The position numbers were made by a program, and so were the translations under genes. DNA of 64,000 nt, taken from positions 4,340,001 to 4,404,000 of the forward strand of contig CM082591.2 in NCBI GenBank assembly GCA_040954595.2, given 5' to 3'. Positions 23,071 to 34,600 of the stretch are shown piece by piece. The stretch comes from Balanoglossus misakiensis (taxonomy: Eukaryota > Hemichordata). The notes beneath the pieces are model-generated. The model saw nothing but the letters and a program-made list of their open reading frames with translations, was not told where the DNA came from and searched no databases. Position 1 is the stretch's first letter. The number at the start of each line of letters is the position of its first letter.

Positions 23071-25156
23071 CCTCTCGCAGTAATAAATGTTGATGCGCCG
23101 TCATCCCCCGGCACCAAAGCCAGAATGTTACACATGAAGAGAGACCATTTTGAAGGGCTGTCCGACTCATCACCGAACTACAGCCCTGTACCAGGTAAGA
23201 CACATGTATACAGGAGTCTCATGCACTGTAGCTGATATTGATTTAATTTTGTCACACACCAGCTGTGGTCATGTCAGTTGAGTGCCAGATATGTCTGGTT
23301 GCAAACTGTCTGGCAAAATTGAATTTCATTAGAAAAATTAATATATTTATGAATCTAGAACTTACACTTAATTGTGTCAAAGGGGACTGGAGCGAAAATG
23401 AAATCAGTTTGCTGGTTGTTAGTAGTCTGATATGAGACCTGTACATGTAGTAAAGTAAAAAACAGCCCAGCCCTGATGGTTATTGTGGTAGCCTTGTAAC
23501 ATTTACGTCTTATAACACTTTAAAAAAAATGTAATATTACAATTTAGTGATCTGTGACAGAGCAATACATCATTTTGAGTACTTATGCTTCTGCCGTGAA
23601 GAAGTCACAGTTTCATTTGAATTATTAAATCCATGATGCACTCAGAACTGTTTTTATAGACACGTTTAGGAAGATAAAAGCTATGACCCTGAGAAATCGT
23701 ATACCATTTCAGTCTAAAAATAAATCAGCATCCTGTGAAAGTCTCGAGGTAGTGATCATATTTCTCCTTGAACCACCGTGTATGCTGTCTCGAGAACTTG
23801 ATTGAGCACGTCAACTGCTGCGTGTCAGAAATCAAAGCAAGCTGTGCTAAACGGCAGAGAAACCAGAGTGGTATGCAAATTCTCATGAATATTAACGAAA
23901 ATTATGCAAAATTATATTAATATTCATGTTTATATTGTCATGTTAATAAAAATTATGCTAATAGTTATGAATTGTCATTGTCATGCAAATTGACATGATG
24001 GGATCCGACATAGATCATAAGTGCGTGTATGATGCGAGTATGACCAGAATGCTAGTGACACTATTGGGAGTCGTTGCCCCTAATCACGGTTGTCGACTTC
24101 CCCTGCACGCCGTGATTTTCCATTCTTCCTCCACACACAATGATGATGGGTTACAGCTCGTCGGCTCGCCGGCAGGACGACATCTCGTGGAGGAAGTCGT
24201 TCAATAATGAAAGCCTCAAAAAGAACGCAACCGGCACGGCAGGTAAACGATATTCCTGTGTTTATATACGCGCTATCTAACACCGCTGCGGCATATGTCA
24301 TTAGTCTTATTGCCACGCGTGTCATCCGTGGCATGGTGTGTGTGGCATATCAGCTGTAGTCAGCATTTCTTAGACTTCCATATTTCTTCCTCCGATACAG
24401 TTTCTCATTTACTGTTAATACAGGGGGAGCGAGGGAGTGTTCTACTGAAAGTCATTGTTTAATTTGCCAATGATTTGAAAAAAAATTTGCTAGTGATTTG
24501 AATTGCAAACAAATGGTGATGCTACAATCAAAATACTTATATATTATTACAGAAGAACATACATGGGGTAGTTAACCCTTTCACCACCACAGTTCGGTCA
24601 AAATCCATTGTTTTCTATATATACGCACTTGATCGCCTCAGTCTATCTCCCAGGATAGAACTAGCAACATTTTTCAAAGTCAATAATAATTATTCACAAG
24701 AATTGAAAACATATCGGTGCATGAAGATTAGATGATACATTTATTTTAGGTATTAGCAAAATTTAAAAAAAAGGGTACAGCTACAGGGGCTTTGAAGTAA
24801 TTACTGTATAAATCTCTGATGGGAGTAGAATGTTTTCAAAGGGTAAGGTTGAACATAATGACATAATTATCCCTTTGGATCAAAATTTTTATCAGTGCGT
24901 TGCTATGGTAAGTGGAGGCTGGTTGCTAGAGACCATTGTCCAGTAAAACACCAGAGTGGTGAAAGGAGATTGCTCGTCTAATGTCCTTCGATCAGATCCC
25001 GGAAATGAAGTCGCTTTTTCCCGAGAGGCGGTTCTTTCTTCTTTTTTTTCTGATCTTTTCCTGTTTGGTCCGGGGAGAGTGAGATTTGGCCTGGACAAAT
25101 TAAAGTACCTGGCCGGGTGATATGTGGAAGCCCTGTGCCCTCACATCCATCCATCC

Positions 25157-25242
<86 letters not shown>

Positions 25243-25258
25243 TCTATATGTCTGTCTA

Positions 25259-25331
<73 letters not shown>

Positions 25332-25350
25332 ATGTCTATCTGTCTATCTA

Positions 25351-25398
<48 letters not shown>

Positions 25399-25556
25399 CA
25401 GTCAAATCTCTCTATAGTGGCCAGTCGACTTTCATAAACTGGCCTTTATAGAGAGGTGGCCTTTATATAGAGGTTAATTAACACACATGTGAATTGCACA
25501 GGGACTGTAAAAAAGTGGCCACTATGTAGAGGTGACCGCTAACAGGGGTTTGACTG

Positions 25557-25633
<77 letters not shown>

Positions 25634-28600
25634 ATCTATCTATCTATCTATCCATCCATCCATCCATCCATCCATCCATCCATCCATCCATCAATCCATC
25701 CATCCATCCATCCATCCATCCATCCATCCATCCATCTATCAACTGACCTACCAAGGTACATGTAAATTGTTAACTTTGAGCCCTCTAGTCGATCATCTGA
25801 CCACCCAGCCAGATTCCCAGACTAATCCTCATTGACGTATTGAAAACTTCATCGGCTGACATCAGTTGCCATGGATATACGGAATACACGTGTAGGTTTC
25901 ATTCTTAATTGAATGTGTGTTGAAGGTTATATCAATAATAGTATTTGATTCCAAAAATAAAATCTTTTACTGAATTTCGTGATGTCCTCTATAAATATAC
26001 ACAAAAGTAATTATACTTTATTGCGAGTGCGATGTGACATTATCTTGTGATGCTAAAAATAAAATCTCTGTCAGAAAATGTTTGAGACTGTGATTTCAAA
26101 GACGCATACAGCACTAAGCATAGATACTTGAGAAAACGTCTTTCTTGAGTATGTAGGATCCACGCCAGCCTTAGCCCAGGGCCAGTATTTTGCATCCGCA
26201 CAACATCGTCTGAAATACATATCACTGTAAATGTCATCCTCTATTGCCCTCTGCTTAGTGATATCTTGTCATTTGAAGCTCCTTTAAAGGGAAGGGGTCG
26301 TCGCGCCGCGTGGGTGTCCCCCCCCCCTCAATGAGAATATGTCCTCCCATACCAGCGCAAACCCCACTGCAGTCGCCACGACATACTAGGATCTTCAGTC
26401 TATGCTACGGTTGGCTGCTTCGTCCATTCTAAGAATAAATTTCAGGGATTTGTGGATGAATTGTAATGTTTATAAACAAACAAACGCGGCGCGACGACCC
26501 CTTCACTTTAATCCATATGACGTGCGTTCTAAAAAGGGCGTGCTGGGAAGGCTTTTTTCCTTTCAGGAAACGTGATGCCCAACTAGCCTTGTCACAGAAA
26601 AATAGTCTCTCATCTGTAGTCTGCAGCTCTGGTTACGTGTGACGTGCATATGACTGCATGCAGGGCAGATCAAGACAGAGAGAGATGAAAAATTTCAGTC
26701 CCTGTTCGCTGTTAAAATTGTAATTTTCTAGGTATGATAAACCCAGTCCTGAGACTAGGGCTGGTCGAACCTGAATTGTATATTAAGAAATTTTCACCAA
26801 CAAAACGGTGTCAAGCTACCTTGAAACTGCACGCTGGCTAGGCTGGGTATATACCAGTGTGCCCTCTAAGCAAACATGTTCCATGCATGTTGCACTTTTA
26901 CATATTCGCAGGGCATCCTACAGAGGTAGGCGTGTATCGTTCGTACATTGTGTGTAGGTAGACAAGCCTTCAGCTAATCAAAATATCAGAGATCAACCAC
27001 ACTCATACATGTACTATTAAACCATGGTCAATCCTGAAATTACCATACTGGCATTGATTCCCAGGTTTTTCTAGTGAAAGTGAACTTACTGGCATTTTAG
27101 GTCCACAGAATATATCATTAATTCTTCTCAAAAAAATCCTGTTCTCCTTTCTTCTTTAGATGCATGGCGCAGTCCAGAAAGCAGATGAAAAAAAACCTGT
27201 TTTGCTATCTGTATATTAAACACTGTTTATTCTTCTGCTCACTTGCAGGTGGGGAGGACGAGGAGTATTTTCACCGTTTGGATCCAAACAGGGAATCGTC
27301 TCAATTCAAAGCGCACAGGAGCAAGGTGAGGCAAGACGTGCTATATCAACCCATCACACCCCCATTTCCCTGTAGAGGTGTCCAGTGTTGCCATTGAGAA
27401 CAATGGAGATGGACCAAACCATGGCGGTGAAAGGGTTAACGTTTCCAATGCACTATTTCAGTGCAGTGCAGAGTTTTCAGTTGTCAGTCGTACATTGCAT
27501 GCTAAGGTGTCTGTCATAAGCAAATACGGTATAAGATTCTCATTAGAAGCCACAGCTAATGACAAAACTCCTTGGCTACCATCTCTGTTGATTATCTATA
27601 CGGTATACCGGTAGTCTGCATGTGGTTAAAGCCCCTTTCATCCCTGTTTTGCTATGAAGAGGTCCAGCTTTACCATTGGATTCAATGCATGGTTTTGGGC
27701 CAAACCATGGTGGTTAAAGGTTATAGGGAGGTTTGACCTTGTAATTTACCATGGGCAGATGAAGTAGGTCTCGATAGACGAGGCAGACAGCTTATCTGAG
27801 AGAAATTAGTTTGTAGCAGTGAATTAATATGGACAGAGGTGGTCAGTCTTAAGAGGCCGAGAAAACTGCTTGTCATAAGTAGTCAATCCCGACCACGCCA
27901 CAATATTCTCTGACAATGTTTGCCCTCCCACACGCTCCTGTGTGTGTTTTATCCTAATGAAAAACGCTCACATTTCACGTTGTAACCAACAAACCACAGA
28001 TTATGTTTGATTTTGTGTACACACTCAGTCTGCCAAAGGGCAAAGTAAAGGAAAGATTAAAATGAGTCGTACCTGCATTATTTTGATTAAAACAGTCCTG
28101 CGTCACTTCTAGGTCGCCATTAAAGGTCTACATATCGCCTCTAAGTTACATATGCCTATATATAGCTAAAAGTGCACGTGTAAGCCTTCGGATGACCATG
28201 TGGATAATGTCAGTGATTGGGTACATTTTGCCGAAACCAATGAATGGGCTGCTTGTAAGTTTCTGCTTGGCAACTGTTATGTAACAACTGTGGTGATTGG
28301 GTGTCGGCTTTTGTTGTCTCCCTTGCGAGGTTTAATATGGTTGGTCATCAAGTCTTGTTACTTTGTCATGATGAAAATGGCTCGATGAAGCAATTACTGT
28401 CAGAAAAGTGATTTATTTTCCTTTTTATGCTTCATTCCAGTTTTGGGGCTCTCAGGTCAGTACGACTACTTTCCATGTGTACACCAAACAAGAATAATTC
28501 TTCGAACATTGCTCTGAGCATTTTGACAAATTGCTAGGAGGTGCCAACACGCCAACAGGGGGCTGATATCACCCCATCCCCCTTTCTAGATGAAAACACT

Positions 28601-31600
28601 GCTGTAATGTCATGTCCTTCCCAAATTAGAGAGAAATAACCTCGCCTCAATCTTGAAAAATCCATGATATTAACTCTTTTTTTTTTCCTTTTTTATCTCA
28701 CAGTCTGAAGGAAAGTTGCACAGTCTTGATTATAAATCCGTGAAACTAGCCAAAAGAGAATCACTAAAGGTAAGGTTGATATCTGTGGAAATACAGTGTT
28801 CTATGCAAAAATTAATCATCGCATAACAGTTGCCATGATTGATATCGCGAAAATGTCCTGTCGCGAAAATTTCCCGTTTTACAGTATTCTGCATTGTCAT
28901 TTTGTCAAACCGTGCCAAAAATAATTTCTCTCTTTTGTTTTGTTGATTTCATGGACTTTCAAATATTAATGTTTGTTTGGTTTGTTATCTTCAGGCGCAG
29001 AAGAAAAACTACAGAAGAGAAAAGAAACGTGCGACCAAGGAATTGCTGAGTTCCCTCAAAGATCCGTCAGTTGTTGTCTTATCCGGATGGCTCAAGGTAA
29101 CATAGTGAAACATGCTCTCAGCTTAACACAAAGAAGATAGGGCACACTTGGATACTATAGGGAGGAGAACAAGACAATATGGTTGACATACACAAAACAA
29201 AAAATTTGAAAACATAGCAAGAGGTTACAGTACAGACAGTGGCTCTTTAAAGGTATACAGTCACTTCCAATTTACATACACCCATATATAGCTGAAATGG
29301 CGTATTTGAGCGTTCTAAAGAACATATGATGGCGTTCTTTTTTTTCGCATGTGCCACCCACTGAAAATCTGTGATTGGCTAGATCTCAATCTGCCATGGT
29401 AACTATAGCTAATTTTCCATAGGTGACCGTATACCTTTAATCTGGCTGTGACTGGGTGAATCGCTTGTTCTGGTCGTTGAGTTCATGCTTGATGTAGTAG
29501 ATGTGATTTCTAGTTTTACCTTTCCATTAGAATTGCTCTTTATTTGGTTACTGTCCAATATCCACGAACCGTCAGCTTGACACCTAATTTCGCCTTTCCC
29601 CCATTTGCGTTCCATAATGGAACTGACTGTCAAAACCCCAACCAAAGTGACACCGCAGTTCTGTCTGCGATGAGACGAAATGAATGCCGCTTGTCAGGGT
29701 TTAATTGAGATAATGCACTAGGTTCATCACTCTTCATCACCGGCCGTGTACTGTAATCGTCCGCGCGAAAAGTGGGGTTAGTACGCAAGAATTAATCGCC
29801 GGCACAAAAGTCTCTCTCAGGAAGCAATTCACTATACGTGTCGCGGGCAGAGAAGACGGCTTGTCATCCGCAGCTGATGCGGGTCTGACCTCAGCTCAGA
29901 CAGCCAACGGCAGCAAATCGACCGGCGTTGATGTTTGCTTTGTGCGCAGAATAGCATTATGTGAACATCAAAGAGGCTTACAGGCACATATTTTGTACTG
30001 ATGTATGTATGTCTTGCGTCATAAAATAAACGTATAATAAAATAAAAATACAAAGGCAGATCCTTGTTATTTCACCTACTAGACATGTATTTTTAACCCT
30101 TAGTGCCAGTATCTGAAATTTTGTCTAATTGCGTCTTCCGAAAAGATACGCTTGTCCACATCCATTGCCATTTTCTCTATGTCATTTTCTTACAATAGGT
30201 GAGAGGTACCCTTAAAGGCTGGACCAAACTATGGTGTGTTTTGAAACCAGGTTTACTTCTTATTTACAAAAGTTCAAAGGTGAGAAATTATCACAAAAAC
30301 TTGTATATTTGCATGATAAAATGTCTAAGTCCTTTTTTCTGCTGATCTGATTTAAATAATGTTGGCCAGATATTATTTTCAAATGTTATTTTTTTTCCAC
30401 ACGCAGCGTGGTCAATGGGTCGGAACAGTACTGCTGAATTCGTGCGATTTGATCGAAAGACCATCACGAAAGGATGGCTTCTGTTTCAAGGTCTTCCACC
30501 CCTTGGACCAATCAATATGGGCCACAAGGGTAAGTGTTGCCAAGACGACTGGTCTGTTTCTAGACTCCCCATTCTTTTGGCCCAATCAGTGCAGATGTGT
30601 CAAAAGAAACAATCTGTTTCAAGATTTCCCTTTCAGTAGCACTGACTACCGTATGTGTACAAAATACTGTGTCTGTGCAGCTCTAGGACAGACACCCCCT
30701 GTACATTTCTCCACCAGATATTTCCCCTAACCCCAGCTCTAAACCTAACATCTATTACTGAATTTCGAGATAATTAGAATAAGTTCGAGATAAATTTGAA
30801 ATACTAGTAATGGTACTCTTGACTAAGTTTGGAGATAATTATATTTTTGGGATAAAGTTGAAATAATGTTGTAATTTTTTTTTTTTTAATTCCAGGGTCC
30901 CAAGGGGGAATCCATGGGTTCCATTACAATACCACTGCCAAGTAATTATCTCATATTCCGGGCGCCGTCGGAAGCGGACGGAAAATGCTGGATGGACGCG
31001 CTGGAGCTGTCGCTGAGATGCTCGAGTTTGCTGATGCGGTCGATGAAGGAACACGACACGGGAACGGCGGCCGACACGAGCGGAGGAGACCTCACTCAGC
31101 AGCTGCAGAGCTTTCTGCACAGTGCCAAGGAAATGAACGAGAGTGAAATCGAAAATACACATTTCAAAGATCAAGGTATTTAATTCAAATCAATCGACTT
31201 TATTCATCCCAAAACGATCAACTCAGTTGGCGGACAAAAAACAACAAGAAATGCACAGACAAAAGCAATTTTACAAGAAGCAAACTTGTACAAAATGAAC
31301 ATAATGGAAAAAGACAGGTCACGTACGCTACCAAAACTATTAAAAATTATATACATGTACATCATTCAAAAGCTGCTATTCTGAGAAATCACAGAAAATG
31401 ACGAGAGTTAAATATTAACCGTCGTCGGGCAAAGAATGAAAGATATGTCACTAGAGGGCGCTATAGTATAAATGCAACAAAGTTTTTTTTGAAAAAAAGT
31501 TATATTTCTCATGATGATTATTTTTCCAATTTCAGGTCTTGACGAGCATGATGACGATGACAAAGAAAATGAGGGTGAAAAGGAAAAAGATAGTGACTCA

Positions 31601-34600
31601 GATGGGACGGAGGAAGATGATGACATCGAAGAAATGCCGGAAATGGCCCACACAGAAACAAATTATGTGTCGGAAGCTAAGGAAGACTTAGGGCAGGTAA
31701 AAATGTCTCTGATAGAAGTCCCTTGTATCCATAACAGTTATTTGTTTTACATTGTACAACATGTTAACATGCTCAGTATTCAGCTGGTCATCACAGCTAG
31801 CCTAGATACAGAAAACAATAATACTGAAAACACAGGGAAAAGTTACAGTTAACAGAGCTTTGATATTACTAATATATTTTTTCTTGCTTTTCAGGAATTT
31901 AATCAAGTAGACACAATAGCTGATGAAAACAAGAGTATTGTGTGGATGTTGATTAAACAAGTGAGACCAGGAATGGATTTGTCCAAAGTTGTCTTGCCAA
32001 CGTTTATCTTGGAACCGCGGTCGTGGTTGGATAAACTCTCCGATTACTGTTACCATGCCGACTTCATATCAAGGTAAAGATGTATGACATATCACTGGGG
32101 TGAGGTCAATGGGCAATCAGTTGATACACTAAACAAAATATTGAAAAAATACAGAAATATGAAAAAAGTAGGCAGTTTTCTTTCCAGGGGAGCAGCTAAT
32201 TTTTGCATCACATCAGTGGGTCATCTGTTAACAGATATGACTTTAGAAACACAGAATGCGAATTCGTCTTGATGTACTCTACATGTCTGCATTATCTGAT
32301 GCATGTACATCTTTGTTCTCGTTCACACAGAGCTGTAAAGGAACGTGATGCCTTCAGTCGAATGAAACAAGTATTGAGATGGTATCTCTCAGGATTTTAC
32401 AAAAAACCAAAGGTAACGCAGCAAAATCCATGTTGAAATCACAGAATCTGAATAGGGGCTTACAGTCTGGGTTCTGTCTGTCTGTCTCTCCTGACTTAAT
32501 ATAAAAAGAATGACACCATATTTTATTTTGTTATCCAGGGTGCCAAGAAACCTTATAATCCCATACTTGGTGAAACGTTTCGCTGTATGTGGCCTATACC
32601 CAGTACTGGAAGCAAAACCTTTTATGTCGCTGAACAGGTAAGCCTAAATACATGTCCTGACAAACTCACTGGGGATGAAGGAGGGGATAGGGTTGTAAGG
32701 GTTAAACAATTAGCTTGTCATTGCAGGCTTATGCATGTATACATCTGAAAGTGTAATTGGTTAATTGATGAGTCTCATGGAAAACTGCCAGAGTAACAAC
32801 AGTGAAAATGCCAGGATGTAGAGGTCATGCAGGGTTCGCACTAATTATTCACCGTCGTCATGGTTACTTGCGCCGACAGGTATCTCATCATCCCCCAATA
32901 TCTGCCTTCTACGTGTCGAACCGCATGGACGGCTTCTGCGTCAGCGGCAGCATTCTTGCCAAGTCCAAGTTCTACGGCAACTCCATCGCAGCAATACTGG
33001 ACGGCACGGCCAAGCTGTCCCTCATCACCAGGGGGGAGGACTATCTCATCACTATGCCCTATGCTTACTGCAAAGGTAAGGGTGACGCTGTAGAAACTTA
33101 AAGGTATACAGACAACTTCAATTTACATATGCCCATATATGGCTGAAATGGCGTATTAGAGCGTTCTAAAGAACATATGGTGACAGGCTCTTTTTTCCAC
33201 GTGTGCCACCCACTGAAAATATGTGATTGGCTAGACCTCAATTCGCCATGGTAACTATAGCTAATTTTCCATAGGTGACTGTATACCTTTTAACTGGAGG
33301 CATTGTGACCTGGTGGTCAGTGTACCGTACTCACAATCTGAGGGTTGTGGGTTTGATTCCCAGACCCAGACATGGCCTTGAGATTTTTACCTGAGGATAG
33401 TAATTTCATGGCCACGATGTTGTGCCCTTGAGCAAGCACCAGTACCAGTATGTAAAGCAGTAAAATTTATACACCACACAAAACAGTGTTACAAAGTTCT
33501 GTTGGGTTCATGACTTCTCTCACTGAGACCTTCCTATTTATTGCTTCATTTCTTAGGTATCTTGTATGGAACTCTGACGATGGAATATGGCGGGAAAGTC
33601 TGCCTTGAGTGTGAGAAGACTGGCTACAAGACCGAAATGGAATTCAAACTGAAAGTAAGAAATCTGCAGCATTCAGTTTTCTTTGGATGAGAGTTACTCC
33701 TGAAAAGTCAGAGGTCATCGCAAATTACAAGTCTAGCTCTACTGTACTGCCCTGTTTCAAAATAATGTATTGGACAAAACCGTTATTGTGAAAGGGATAA
33801 ATTGTAATGCTTTGTGTGTTGCTGCAAAATAACCTTCAAAATTCAATCTCTGTCTCCACTCCTCCAATAGCCTTTACTTGGCAGCAGTGACAGTGTCAAT
33901 CACATCGTTGGCAAAATGAAGCTGGGCAAGGAAACCATAGCAACAATAGACGGCCGATGGGTGAGTAACCATAGTACAAATGTACTGGGCATTTTTGGAA
34001 ATTATTACATACCACAGTTTGCAGGCATACATTAACATTGATATGGCAAGAGGGGTAACCATGGCTACCTTGGATTTCTTTACAGGATGGTGAAGTGTTC
34101 ATCAAGGACAAGAGAACTGGGGTGAGTGTTTTACAGAGTCTGTACATATGTATCTGTAGAAGTTAAAATCACTTGGGATGTTCCAACATACAAAACAATA
34201 GGATTCAACCATAATAGATGGGTGCTACGTGGCATATGTTTTCGCTTCGTGTTAAACGTTCATGTACAAATAAATCGTTGAATAATGTGCACGAAACAGT
34301 CTGATCTCTGCCACTGATATTGTCAGTATGCATTGCCTGTTTTGACCCTCTCCTGTCTGGTTGTCCCGTGCAGGAAAGTGAACGTTTGTGGCACGTGACG
34401 GACGAGGTCATGAAGAACCGACTCAAGCGGCACACCCCTCAGTGGGACGAAATGGGAGAGTTCGAGTCTCAGAAGTGAGTAGAAAAAAACATAAACTGTG
34501 ATCTAGAATTTTTTCTTCGAAATCTTGACAGCACCCACATTACCAGCTGATCAGCTTTCCAAAACTCAAAACTCCACATTTGTGTTGTATCTCAGTTTTG

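Larger units (their letters stand above)
6960..23080 (+). other. OSBPL8-like intron 1 (about 16 kb)
   Basis: This is AT-rich and without convincing OSBPL coding exons. It holds the 7604-7732 candidate frame, poly-C tracts (8142-8170, 19585-19602), GT and AC microsatellites, the 46-bp palindrome at 12000, a hAT-like element at 14773-15181, and many miniature inverted-repeat elements. Open frames of 60-110 codons here (for example 13685-13897, 20846-21172, 21175-21426) show no domain or splice support. Confidence 0.55.

Noticed and set aside
24156-24242. Treating the 24140 exon as internal, using the acceptor GGGTTACAG
   Set aside because: It keeps phase but gives an Arg-rich peptide out of the natural frame, and there is no pyrimidine tract; a first exon is the better reading.
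25117-25765. Long Leu/Ser/Ile-repeat frames in all plus frames
   Set aside because: Pure translation of tetranucleotide microsatellites.
33297-33370. Possible tRNA gene
   Set aside because: It has A- and B-box-like sequence but no intact anticodon arm or acceptor pairing, and a SINE body follows.
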